A stretch of DNA of 64,000 nt, from positions 62,001 to 126,000 of the forward strand of contig JADIIX010000045.1 in the NCBI GenBank assembly GCA_027604505.1, written 5' to 3'. The notes under the pieces were generated by a model, which was not told where the DNA came from, made no database searches, and saw only the letters and a list, made by a program, of their open reading frames with translations. Origin of the DNA: Gonapodya sp. JEL0774 (lineage: Eukaryota > Monoblepharomycota > Monoblepharidomycetes > Monoblepharidales > Gonapodyaceae). Made by a program: the position numbers and the translations under genes. Each line of letters begins with the position of its first letter. Within the stretch, counting starts at the first letter, position 1. Shown piece after piece: positions 1 through 10,211 of the stretch.

Positions 1-1021
1 CCCGTCGATGTGACCGCGGTCGGGAGGAGAAGGGGTCAATACTCGTAAACGGCGGTGAGGGTGGGAACGTGCGTTGGGGGACTGTCGGCAGGGTAGGGCA
101 GTTCTGAGAGAGATATGGGAGGGAAGCGTCGCGTGTTCTGGTGAGGGAGGCGGTATCAGAGTTTTGCGGAAACACAGAAACGTACTTCTTTACGTTCGCA
201 ATGATGACTGCGTCGCCGGTGAAGGGCACTGGCTTTATCGGGAGAGGCCTAGGGATAGAGAAGTCAACACAATTTGAGCGGATTCACTTTCTGGTCATTG
301 TGACGAAAATCCTCTCCAACTTCATTCTTCATTACTGCCACGGTGGGATCATAAAGGGGAAGAAAACAAGAGAGGAAAGTGGGTTATATAAAGGTAGCGC
401 AATGATAATTTTGGAAGGATGCGCGTGATTCCAGAAAATGTTCAGATGAGCTTTGGACCGATCAAACACCCCCACTCACCATTCCCATAACATTTCCAAA
501 TGTCCACATCACACTGCATTTCTGATTTTCGCCTTCGCACTCAAAGTCACTTGCTACAGCGATGCCCTCTCAAACCCAAACGCTGCTTCGGATCCGTCTC
601 GATCTCACCGACCCTTCGACCGAAAGTGACCCTGCTCGCGTGGGGAGGAGAATCTACTCAGAGATGGTCCGTGTTGAGTGAAGGTGCGATTGGCTTGTGG
701 ATAAGGTGGATGTGTACATTTCATTTGAAACAAGTGCAGCTGTTGCTCATTTGGAATCGGTTGGGCAGCTCTCGCGAAAAATGACATGGTTGAGCTCTTT
801 TGCAAAACAACGTGCTTTGTTGGCTGGTTTGTTGGAACTGAGAGCACGATTTCTTTGTGCGAATGTGTAAATGAGCGACCACGTACAAAGAGATAAGTGG
901 ATAAATTCTCTGAGGACGACAGTGCAAGGAAGGCGCAATTTGCCGACTTTCGTGCGAGAGAAATTTTTCTCTTTGTTCGCATGCTGTTGTGCGAGCAGCT
1001 CTTGTTGTTTTCATATCACAA
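1..1021. other. Left-edge stretch with no convincing gene
   Basis: No open frame here shows family resemblance. One short frame enters from the left edge and stops with TAA at 46-48, so it could be the last codons of a gene lying outside the window, but 15 codons are too few to judge. The rest should contain the promoter of the RCC1-repeat gene that starts at 1022. Several overlapping frames at 600-1014 on the minus strand have different phases and no motifs, and I treat them as chance. Confidence 0.4.
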
Positions 1022-2443
1022 ATGGACGGTCAAGATAACCAGAATCGGACTCGTTCACTTTCCTTCCTCTCCTATCCCTCCTGTGCACACAATCACCAAA
1101 GGTCTTCAATCCCTCCCGGTGTTTCCTCGCCGCCCACCCTTTCAGTTCCATCCCCGCTCCCTCTTCAAACCCTCCTTCTCCAGTCCCTTCAACCCTCCCT
1201 CCACCAGCAGCTCCCCCGCCACTACTCTCTGCAACCAACCCACGTTTCCACGTCGCTCTCCCACACTCTTCTCGCCCTTGTCCTCACACCGTTATCTCGT
1301 CCATCACCTTCTGAACCACTCCCACCTCCACAGGAAGTTCTGCTCGCCTTCGGTCTCCTCTCACCCGGAGTTTTCGCGACACGCGCAGTGTCCCTGTTTG
1401 GAACGCAAGACTCCTTTACCGACGGGGCAGACCCGTTCCTCCCACCACACCTCTCGATAACTTCTCTCGCGGCGGGTCGGACCCACTCCCTGGTCAGCGT
1501 GTCACCCTCGCTATACCATTCCGCATCCTCTTCGCATCCCTCACCTCCAGCACATCCATCACCTCCAACCATTTTTGCTTTCGGCTCATCCCGCCTCGGC
1601 CAACTGGGCCTTCCCGGACCCAATTACACCCACCCCACCGCATCACCCTTGCCAGTGCCCTTTTCCCACCGTATCCTCTCCCTTCATGCTGGCCTAGACC
1701 ACAGCCTGGCGCTTGTGTCCATCCCGGACGGCTCCGCCCTCTCCCTCTTTTCGACCGGGTGGGCCACCGATGGGCAACTCGGCCGCCCGCCATCGTCCGC
1801 CGAAGCCGATGAGAATGGGTTTGACACGATGTGGGGTCTGGTACATCTTCCTAAGCCAATCACGCTCACATCAGCGTCACAAATCGCGACCGGAGCGGAC
1901 TTCACCCTCGTGCTCGACCCGACGACCTCCTCGATCACCGCATGGGGTAACTCAGAACATCACCAGCTGCCGCTCCCGTGCAACTCCCTTGCCGCAGACC
2001 ACGTTGCCTTACCGACTACCTCACCGAACCCTCTCCCAGCACCCCATGTACCCACCTCTCTCTCCGCTGGCTCCACTTTCTCTCTGCTCGTATCCTCACA
2101 AGGTCACCTTTTCTCCATGGGCCAGGGTGCTGGGCCGCTCGGGCTAGGCGCCGACGTGACGGAATCCCGGTCCCCTGGCCTCTTGACGTTACCCCTCCAG
2201 GACCCTGTGATCACAGCCCGTGCGGGCATCGACCGGGCTTACGCAGTGACGAAGTCCGGGAGGCTGTTTGGATGGGGTAGGAATGGGAACGGTTCTCTCG
2301 GTGTGGACCGAGGTGGGCGGGACAGTGGTGTGGGCAGCGATATCGTGTGGGAACCGAAGGAGATGGCGATGCCGGGGGGCTTGAGGTGGGAAGATGTGGC
2401 AGTGGGGGCTGATTGGGTGATTGGAGTGGCAATAGATGAGTGA
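1022..2443 (+). CDS. RCC1-repeat protein, RCC1L-like
   Basis: Single-exon gene of about 473 codons. The upstream in-frame codon at 989 is GTG, so I take the ATG at 1022 as the start. Degenerate RCC1 blades are visible: FGSSRLGQLGLP, GWATDGQLGRP, AWGNSEHHQLPLP, MGQGAGPLGLG and GWGRNGNGSLGVD, several followed by the usual A-G-x-D/T-H/F-S/T-L strand (for example AGRTHSLVSV, ATGADFTLVL). These predict a seven-bladed propeller. The spacing and weak conservation resemble RCC1L/WBSCR16 and yeast Fmp25 (mitochondrial proteins) more than the nuclear Ran exchange factor RCC1. The Ser/Leu/Arg-rich first 40 residues could be a presequence. This assignment to the mitochondrial branch is inference. It converges on the kinase gene ending at 2942. 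Confidence 0.75.
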   Translation: MDGQDNQNRTRSLSFLSYPSCAHNHQRSSIPPGVSSPPTLSVPSPLPLQTLLLQSLQPSLHQQLPRHYSLQPTHVSTSLSHTLLALVLTPLSRPSPSEPLPPPQEVLLAFGLLSPGVFATRAVSLFGTQDSFTDGADPFLPPHLSITSLAAGRTHSLVSVSPSLYHSASSSHPSPPAHPSPPTIFAFGSSRLGQLGLPGPNYTHPTASPLPVPFSHRILSLHAGLDHSLALVSIPDGSALSLFSTGWATDGQLGRPPSSAEADENGFDTMWGLVHLPKPITLTSASQIATGADFTLVLDPTTSSITAWGNSEHHQLPLPCNSLAADHVALPTTSPNPLPAPHVPTSLSAGSTFSLLVSSQGHLFSMGQGAGPLGLGADVTESRSPGLLTLPLQDPVITARAGIDRAYAVTKSGRLFGWGRNGNGSLGVDRGGRDSGVGSDIVWEPKEMAMPGGLRWEDVAVGADWVIGVAIDE

Positions 2444-2941
2444 CAGAAGTGAGTTTAGAGTGCAACAGTGGTGAACATGGGGCTTTCCAAGTGATTGTCA
2501 AAACTACGCCAGCGGATCAACTACTGCGTTTTTACTCACTCTCGTGTACATATGCAAGTGATCACCTAGCGCCATAGTGAAGGGCCTACGTGGAAAGCGT
2601 CAGACACTTTGGATCCCATGTTACAGGGCTTCCTTCATTACCGAGCATCTACGTCACCGGGGCCGTGTCGACGAATATTGAAAGAAGAAAAATATTGCTG
2701 CCATCATTTATATCATTGAAAGAATAAAGCTGGACATATTTATCATAACGCGCTGTTTGTTGCCAGAAAGATCATCAACGAACTGTGCGAAGAAGAATTG
2801 AAGAAGAAATTTCAAGCAATAAGGACCACCCCGACTTTGAATAACGTATCGCATTGTGTACAAACGCCTTCCATATCGTAGGACGTTAGTCCCCGCTGCG
2901 ACCAAGCTCCACCTCGACGTTCCACCCACCTCACTCAATCT
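2444..2941. other. Convergent intergenic region
   Basis: About 500 bp between the stop of the RCC1-repeat gene and the last codon of the minus-strand kinase. It is expected to hold both 3' UTRs and poly(A) signals. The sequence is locally A-rich (around 2680-2730, with aataaa-like ataaag at 2725). I see no gene or structured repeat. Confidence 0.5.
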
Positions 2942-5886
2942 TCACACCCTCCTCCTCTTCGTCTGGACATTTTCCACTTTCTCAGCCTTCCTCTTCCTCT
3001 CTCTAGCCACCTGCAGTTCCCACACATCGTCTGCTTTGTGATCGTGATTCTCTTCCCCATCTGGAACCCTCCCCGCTCCAGGCACTGCTCGAGGTGGAAG
3101 TCCTGTGAGAGATCTTGCGGGCGCAGAAATAGATCCAGCGCAAGGAGTGGACTTATAGCGATGTTCGGGCATGGGCATTTGAGTGAGGTTGTGTGACTGG
3201 GAGAAATGGATTGTGTCGCATCTAAGGCAGCGGATGTGAGCAACAAAAAGCTCAGAATATGAACAGAGAGGCACTCCCACACCCCTGATTCCAAACAATC
3301 TTACTCTTGGCCCCATCCCCTTTTTCTCATCTCCCTAACCCACATCTCGGCTGTGCCCCTTCCGTGTGGATCCCAAGCCAACAAACCACCAAATAACCCT
3401 TCGAGAAACAACAGATCATCTTCCTCGACGTCCCGCGTCAGCACACCTGACTCAATAGCTACTTGAAGCTGCTCGACGGTGGGATGAGCAGATCTAGTCC
3501 TCAAGAATGGGGCGGCGGTGTGGTAGCGGAGGTAGAGGAGGGCAGGAAGTGGCGTCGCCGTGCGGGAAGTTGCCGGGAGAGGCCGAAGAATGCGGCGGAG
3601 ATATTCAGGTGGATGGTGAGGGAGCTTCGACCAGATAGGAAGGAGGGGCACTAGGCACAGGATGTTAAGACAAACATGGTCAACATTGGTCGTTGTAACT
3701 TCGTCAATTTTGGTTGCCTTGAGAAAACACTCACTTTCGGGTTTTCCCAACACCCCGATCATCCGCACAATTTGTCCCGCCCGAATCTCCCTTCCGAAAG
3801 GATCTTTCTTGTCCTCCAAATTCTTCATCGGGCCGAATCCTGCAATACACTGAGAACTCTCCACACTGATTGAGCTCGAGGATCCTGAAAGAAGAATATT
3901 TGCTCCCATAATGGGGGTTGGTGTCGTAGACCTTGGAGACTGAGTTGTCTGGAACGCCGCTACGGGAGAAGATGGCACTGTCAATACTGATGCTGCAGCC
4001 GTCTGGAAACTCGATTCGCAGGTCGAAGCGGAATCCTCGAAGATTTCCGGAGATGGAACTTCACTATCATCTAAGTGAGCGAGTTCGTTGCAGTGGAGAG
4101 ATTCGTAGAGATCTATCGCGCGAGATCTGTGGGAAGTAGGGTGACCACTGAACAAGGGGAATCCACATAATAGCTCTGCGAGAACACAGCCAGCTGCCCA
4201 GAGATCTGACAGAGTGAGAAAAAACATGAAGCAAAGGGGAAATGAGAAAGAATGCATTGTGTTGCGATACCATTGAGAGTTCCGACGAGACACCTCACAC
4301 TCACCACATCCGATCCCGTATTCTTCGTTCCAACCATCAATGAGCATCTCAGGGGGCCTGTACCATGGACTTGCAACCTCTCCATCCTCCCACAGTGATT
4401 CGCGCTCTTTTGGAGTGCTGTACAAATGGCCAAATCGGGAGAGGCCGAAGTCCGCAAGCTTGAGTCGACCGTTTGAGGTAACAAGCACATTGGCCGGCTT
4501 GATATCCTAATAAATTCCATCGAAAACAAAGCAATGTCTTGAAATGCACATTCTTAAATAGGAGTTGCTGTATGCTCACTCTGTGGAGGACATTGTTCTT
4601 GTGCAAGTACGACAAGCCATCCAAGAGCTGTAGCGCTACGGAGCGAAGTATCGAGAAGGGAACAGGAAGACCTTTCGATGCGTGCATATGGATGATGCGC
4701 TGAAGGAGCAACATCGGGTATTGATTCGTTGATCCGGATCTACAAGAAACGACGTGACATACTTCGAGATCCCACTGCACATGCTCGTAGACTTCCACAA
4801 TATCCAGACCCTTGATCATGCTCACGAATTAGCTCAGATTTTCCTTCGTAAACTTTGGCAGTCACCTACAGGGTCCACGCAAGGCGCTTTCGGTTTGATA
4901 GGCCTGGGGTGCTCCCCGTTGCAGACCTGCTGGAGCGCAGTCTCAACGACAGTCTCGTGCGTGGAAGAATTCTGTAAATGGACTGCTAGCAGATTGATGA
5001 TGTTTTTGTGGTGTAGAGTGCGCAGAATCTGGCGGAACAAAAGTGAAACAGCATCAGCATGGATGTGAGCACAGCGAACTCCGAACTGTGTAGATAGATG
5101 TGCAGTAACAGATTCGTCCCAGATCGGTTTGCCCCATCTCTCTATGGCTCGAAAACGTACAGAAATCTCCCTGATTACAGCCTGTCGCACTCCAATGCAC
5201 CGAAGGCTTGGTTTCAACCGATTGTTCTCCTCGTGTATCCAGTCTTCCTTCTGGGTCTTGACTGCAACTCGAAGTTGCTGTTGTATGTTTGAAGGAAGCT
5301 TGTGGTTCGTGCTTTGAATGAGAATAGAAGGTCATGCAGTTGGTGCACCAAACAGACGGCACTCCAAGACAGCTACTCACAGATGGCCAACGTAAGGAAC
5401 GAAAGCTTCTGAAACTGTCCCGTAGGTACCTTCTCCGAGAGTCTTGGAAACTCGAATGCAGGCAAGAGGAACTTCTTGCACCTCCGTTTGAAGCTTCGTG
5501 CCTTCTTCAGCCTCTGGGTCCACCACCGGCGCCACAAATCCCGAACGCGGCTCCTTTCGACGAAGCCATCCATCTCGACCGAGGATTTGAGTGGCAGAGG
5601 CCTGCAGGCGCGAAAACGTTGCGTCCAGGCTTAACTTCGAGGGGGACGATGGAAGCTTGCGCGAGGCAATCCAGGACGCCGGAACCATGCCGTTGTCGCA
5701 ACTCGCTCTCTCGTGTGTCTCGAAGAGAGCTAAGTCATCGTTTGCGTCGAAAGCGGCGTCCGTATCTGAGGTGTGGGAAGGGGGGGGAGAGTAGGTAGCT
5801 CCAGAATGAAGAACAGCTGAAGCAGCCTTCCTCAGAGATTGGATTACGAAGCCAGGCAGTGCATTGGGGTGAGCTGTGCCGTCCAT
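2942..5886 (-). CDS. CDK-like (CMGC) protein kinase
   Basis: Multi-exon serine/threonine kinase gene. Reading down the minus strand, conserved elements appear in order: glycine loop GEGTYGTV, catalytic lysine in RVAVKTQ, alpha-C Glu in VIREIS, HR|DIKPANVL with an intron between R and D (about 4508-4577), DFGLSR, and the CMGC-type activation end SPWYRPPEML. DLWAAGCVLAELL follows after another intron, then IVRMIGVLGKP. About 110 Ser/Thr/Pro-rich residues are inserted before the last element. The frame appears to stop at 3301, but a GTAAG donor at 3304 joined to an acceptor at 3222 (83 nt intron) adds a basic tail ending KTKRRRV-like at 2942. The ATG at 5886 is the first in-frame Met I can defend. 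The frame stays open upstream to about 6015, so an earlier exon is possible. The RD and DFG motifs are intact, so it should be active. The exact CDK subfamily is unresolved. Confidence 0.85.
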
Positions 5887-6184
5887 TTCGTCTGCAGAAA
5901 TGGAAATGGGTATAGTGCCAATGTGCGTGCCAATGGGGGAAGGGGGCGGCCATTGGCGAGGGTTCTTATATCGAAGAGTTTCCGATTCACACGCACCATT
6001 TTCGTCGAAAATCACCTCATTCAGAGGCCATATGGTCTTCTCTAAGGTTGATTATCATATGTCTTGCTTCTATTGCGAAGCCGAAGACTTTCCGGGGTGA
6101 TGTATGTACTTGTTATTCTGTCCGCGACCCATGCGGTCGTCAGCTCACTTTCTCGCCGAGTTTGTTCACTCAACAATTTTCCGC

Positions 6185-6266
6185 AGGAGCACAATGTGAG
6201 TCACAAGTGCTATTTTGGGGACGCCAGGAGCAAAATATGAGTCCCATGTGCTATTATGGGGACGGA
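6185..6266. repeat. Imperfect tandem repeat, two 41-bp units
   Basis: Two head-to-tail copies begin with AGGAGCA at 6185 and 6226. They share the cores TGAGTC, TGTGCTATT or AAGTGCTATT, and TGGGGACG. Unit 1 contains TGAGTCA, the palindromic AP-1/Gcn4-type site; unit 2 has TGAGTCC. The repeat lies in the short region between the 5' end of the CDK-like kinase and the 3' end of the next minus-strand gene, so it may be part of the kinase promoter. Confidence 0.7.
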
Positions 6267-6341
6267 TAGGTTGACGGGCTGCGATACAGACATTCATGAC
6301 GATTGGGTGCATTGTCTTGACCTATTACAACATAACAAGAA

Positions 6342-6806
6342 TCACTCGGGCCTGAAATAGATCAGCTCCTGTATCTTTGCTGTCTGTCCTTCCTCCCAAT
6401 CTCGTGTTACCAGAACAACCTGGAGACCTTTCGTCCTGTATTCGAACCATATTTCAGTCACTTTCCCCCCACCTTTCCTTTCCGGCTCCCCAAGTGTTTT
6501 AACAATGTCTGCTCCGGTGACAGTTTCAGCGGACACGCCGATGTGAGGAAGGGGCGAAGTGCAGAAGACCGATTTGAACCCGGTCGACTTGGCATTCGGA
6601 GGTATTACCATGAGATGAATTTCATCCAAGAAAAGTGTTTCGTAGCTTTGGTCTGTGAGTGCTACGGAGAGTCCGATATCGTCGTAATTATGGAAAACGA
6701 CGTTTGGGGGGAATCGTTTGATAGTAGGGGTCAAGTCACGAGTCCGCGGGAAGAGCTCATGGAGACTTGACTGTTGGAATGATTTTGCTTTGAGGAGAGC
6801 TTCCAT
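6342..6806 (-). CDS. Small conserved-looking protein, unknown function
   Basis: An intronless frame of 154 codons from the ATG at 6806; it stays open upstream to 6878 but without an ATG, so a short upstream exon cannot be excluded. The protein has alternating hydrophobic strands, with a central N-Y-D-D-I-G-L-S start, a TLGEPERKGGG segment and an aromatic strand IWFEYRTKGLQVVL followed by RDWEEG. The order of strands around LGEPxRKGGG resembles an uncharacterised family that I recall from fungal genomes, but I cannot name it. No signal peptide or membrane segment is evident. The coding bias and frame continuity favour a real gene. Function is unknown. Confidence 0.5.
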   Translation of the reverse strand: MEALLKAKSFQQSSLHELFPRTRDLTPTIKRFPPNVVFHNYDDIGLSVALTDQSYETLFLDEIHLMVIPPNAKSTGFKSVFCTSPLPHIGVSAETVTGADIVKTLGEPERKGGGKVTEIWFEYRTKGLQVVLVTRDWEEGQTAKIQELIYFRPE

Positions 6807-6936
6807 ATGGCGTTGATGTGGTGTTGATTGAAGGATTGGGTCGGAATCAACAGACAAGTTTTCAGCCAGCTCTTCCACCTTTCCGTGAATTCTTCATATT
6901 CCTGATTCTTTGTGAATCAAACCCTACATCATATTG

Positions 6937-7917
6937 ATGGCCGCAATTAACTCGTCGGTCCCGCAAAAGCACGTTGAGGTTTTTCTCGGTGAGGATTGCA
7001 GAAATTGGTCGACCGTTACCAGCACAATTCACCCCATCCACATTCAGATTTCGACGGGACTATATGCCTTACCGACACCATCGATCACCTTCATAATGTG
7101 GCGCTGGGGGACCATGAGGGAAAGCGGCTGGAAGAGCTTTACGTGGCTGTCAAGAATGGGGACATGCTGTTTCGGTGAGCTGAGGATGAGGAGACGTGAT
7201 GAAGAATTCCACGGAGATTTCGAAATTTTGTGGTTCTGATATAGCTGCTCTTTGGTGTCCTTCGTCCTAGTGACTCGTACGACAAAATCGTCGAGGCATT
7301 GGACATGACGTGGGAAGAGGCGTTGGAAATTCTTGACGAAACCTGCGTACTGGATCCAGGACTGCCGGACTTTGTTGCTTGGTGCAAATCCAAAGGCTAC
7401 GGTATCACTGTCGTCAGTGGGTCAGTTGTCTCGTTCATAACCATGCTGTCATCGCAATACCATATCTCCTCCTGATTTCGGTTGCAGGGGTTTTACGGAC
7501 CTCATCCACCATATTCTAAGTCGCCACCTGTCGAAGGATCTTCTCGAATGTTTGAAGATTGAAGCATGCGATATTGAAGTCACCCCTATCCAGCAACCAG
7601 GCGGCAAACCTCGTGCGAAATGGACCATTACCCACCGTGACGATTCGCCCATCGGTTACGACAAGTCGCATACCTTGAAAGAGGTGGTTGCAAAATCGAA
7701 AAAGGATCGCGATGATGCTGAGGTTCTCATCGTGTTCGCTGGGGACGGGCTGAACGACGTTGTGCCGTCGGCTATCGCGGACTTTGTGTTCGCACGAAGG
7801 AATACCCGACTCGCACAGTGGTGGCGGGGACAGACTGGTGCGCAGGGAAAGCGAGGGAAGTGGTGGGAGTTTGATGATTTCCACGGTGTGCGCCAGGCGC
7901 TCGAGATGGTTCTCTAG
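6937..7917 (+). CDS. HAD-IB phosphatase, phosphoserine phosphatase-like
   Basis: Haloacid dehalogenase superfamily hydrolase with four exons. Motif I is DFDGT (nucleophile and acid Asp) near the N-terminus. Motif II is the Ser of VVSGG, motif III the Lys of YDKSHTL, and motif IV GDGLND. Downstream introns are well supported: donor after LF in the MLFRD junction to the acceptor before TGACTCG (exon 3 starts about 7271), and 7421-7487, which rejoins VVSG|GFTD in frame. The first intron is less sure: joining ATG 6937-6957 to 7002 needs a 44-nt intron. The family (TIGR01488/01489 type, including MtnX-like enzymes and PHOSPHO1/2) dephosphorylates small phosphomonoesters. The substrate here is not predictable. 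The insert between motifs II and III probably forms the substrate-specificity cap. Confidence 0.8.
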
Positions 7918-8289
7918 ATTATGCACTAAATAGAATCTAGAACGACGTTAGAGAAAAGAAATGGGAATGGTAGTCGTGCAGGAAGCTGCTATAACCTGGC
8001 TGTAGTGCATGGAGGAGAGACCACGGTGAGAGGTATCACGAAACTCGACCGATCCTCGACCAGGGCTCCCAGTTTATCAGTTTGTATTACCAAAATAAAT
8101 TGGAATCCACGCATGCAAGAGCTTTGTTTTCTTTCTTGACAATGGATGTACATGCATTCCGCCAACGACAAGCTGCGTACGCGTCGCCACCGTCATCTGT
8201 GACCTGACTCTACCGCATCTGTTGCATGATGCACTGCTGTCATCCCATAGTTAGCTACTGATGACCGCTTCCGACGCGACAAAAATACC
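7918..8289. other. Intergenic, likely promoter of the CoA-transferase gene
   Basis: About 370 bp between two plus-strand genes. It should contain the 3' UTR of the HAD phosphatase and the promoter of the CoA-transferase, whose ATG follows AAAAATACC. No additional gene or repeat is visible. Confidence 0.5.
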
Positions 8290-10075
8290 ATGTCTTTGAC
8301 TCCTTTGATTGTCCTCCAACAACTGTGGAACCGTGTCGCCAATTCCTCCACGCTGCCCCCGGAACTCGTTCACAATGTCCATTTCTCTGGACCAAGCCGA
8401 ACACTCGCCAGTTCGTACAACCTAACACAACTCGCCCAAGGCGTCATTGGTGCATCTGGACTGGCCGCCATTGCAGCACATCGGTTGCGTGGTGGTCCGG
8501 ATCTTCAACTGGAGGTGGATTCGAAGCACGCAGCGATCGAATTTCATTCCGAGGGATACTGCAAACTTAAAGATGTGGAAACTGGCAAGATCGAGGAAGC
8601 TCCGTTTTTGTGGGACAAGATTGCCGGCACAGTGAGATCCATTTCTCCCTTTCTCTCCCGTTCCTTGACTCAACAACCGAACTACCCTTTTCAAAGTACA
8701 AAGCACGGGACAACCGCTGGCTGCGCCTACACACCAATTTCGCCCACCACCGAGACGGCGTTCTTGCACTTCTCAATCGTGGCCCTCCCGGTGGACCATC
8801 GCCACCCCAACCGGTGACAAACTCCCGTGATTCGGTCGCCCACGCCCTGGAAACATGGTGGACTGCAGCGGAATTCGAACAAGAAGCGAGCGAAGCTGGC
8901 ATGGTTGTGTCGATGATGCGGAGCGGGAATGAGTTTTGGGAGGAGCACCCACAAGGGAAGGCTATCAAAACACTGTTCGCAAGCAACGGCAGCATCCCGG
9001 TGAATGTTCGCCGAATAGATGACGGTAGCCCCGCGAAGCCGCTTCCGCAGTACACGAAAGGCCGGGTGGGGAAGCCCTTGGACGGGGTTCGAATTCTGGA
9101 CTTGACGAGGATCATCGCTGCCCCCGTTGGAGCACGCACCTTGGCAAAGTGAGTAACTCATCCAGAAAGAGCAAAATGTATCGGATGCGCTTCTCGTGAT
9201 GGAACTTCCTGCTTTCGTTTTCCAGCTACGGCGCGGAAGTCCTCCGTGTCTCCTCGCCAAACCTCCCTGACATCGAAGTCCTGGTTAAAGACTGCGGAAG
9301 GGGCAAACGTTCAACACACGTTGACCTAAACACATCCACCGGCCGGGACTCCTTGGCCCATCTCGTGGGTGGCGCGGACGTCATAATCCAGTCCTACCGC
9401 CCGGGAAGTCTCGACCGCCACGGCTTTTCTCCTTCCGATTGCTTCTCTCTGCGCCCAGGACTCGTATACGCATCGCTGAACGCATACGGGTCCACTGGAC
9501 CTTGGCGCGGCAAACGGGGCTTCGATTCCCTGGTGCAGACCGCGACAGGGTTCAATGTGGACGAAGCTCGGGCATATGCTGCGTACGAGCACATGAGCAA
9601 GGGTGGCGACCAGGTGTCGTTTGAAGCGAAGGACTCGGACCTCACGCCGCGAGCTTTCCCTTGTCAAGCTTTGGACCATGCGAGCGGGTACCTGCTCGCG
9701 TTTGGAGTCCAGGTCGCGATACTCCGCAGAGCCGTGGAAGGTGGTTCGTATACCGTCGAGGTTTCCTTGGCCGAGACTGCATTGTGGCTTCGGGAGCTCG
9801 GACAGGTGGGAGACCCGGCCGTCGCGTTTGGCGGTGCTGGTATGGGGGGAGGGGAGGACGGGCTCAAATTGCCGACCTTTGACGAGGCCTTAGCGGCAGG
9901 GTACTTGGAAGAACTTGAGTGCGGGTGGCGGCTGGAGGGAGGATCGGGTAAGAACTCGAAGATGGTGGCTGCGAAGCACGCTGCGGTGTTTACGACGGAA
10001 GATGGAGTGCCGATCCCCATGAAGGGAAAGTTCCCGGCTGTACCCAATGGAACACATCCTGCCGAGTGGTGGTAA
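8290..10075 (+). CDS. Class III CoA-transferase (CaiB/BaiF family)
   Basis: Three exons, 8290-8631, 8697-9148 and 9226-10075, splice in frame at consensus GT/AG sites to give 547 residues. The C-terminal half carries the CaiB/BaiF core: GVRILDLTRIIAAPVGARTLANYGAEV-type N-lobe, VIIQSYRPGSLDRHGFS (matching the family's ENFRPG segment), GLVYASLNAYGSTGP, and ALDHASGYLLAFGVQ. The Asp of the last segment aligns by position with the aspartate that forms the acyl-enzyme intermediate in formyl-CoA transferase. The first 250 residues contain another degenerate core half (VDSKHAAIEFHSE), then RWLRLHTNFAHHRDG. This gives the two-domain layout known from long fungal members. It probably moves CoA between carboxylic acids or epimerises 2-methylacyl-CoA. 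The substrate is unknown, and no peroxisomal SKL ending is present. Confidence 0.88.
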
Positions 10076-10211
10076 TTGTTCGCGTTTTACCCACCCCAAC
10101 ATGAGATGGCACTGTTTACTTATGTAGCGCGGACAATATGTGATGCTATTGAGAATGAATATAACATCAGATTTGGCTTCCTGTCTATATGTGCACGACC
10201 ATCCCGCGACA

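Noticed and set aside
1222-1938. Minus-strand frames over the RCC1-repeat gene
   Set aside because: GC-rich antisense shadows without motifs; the plus frame has repeated RCC1 blades.
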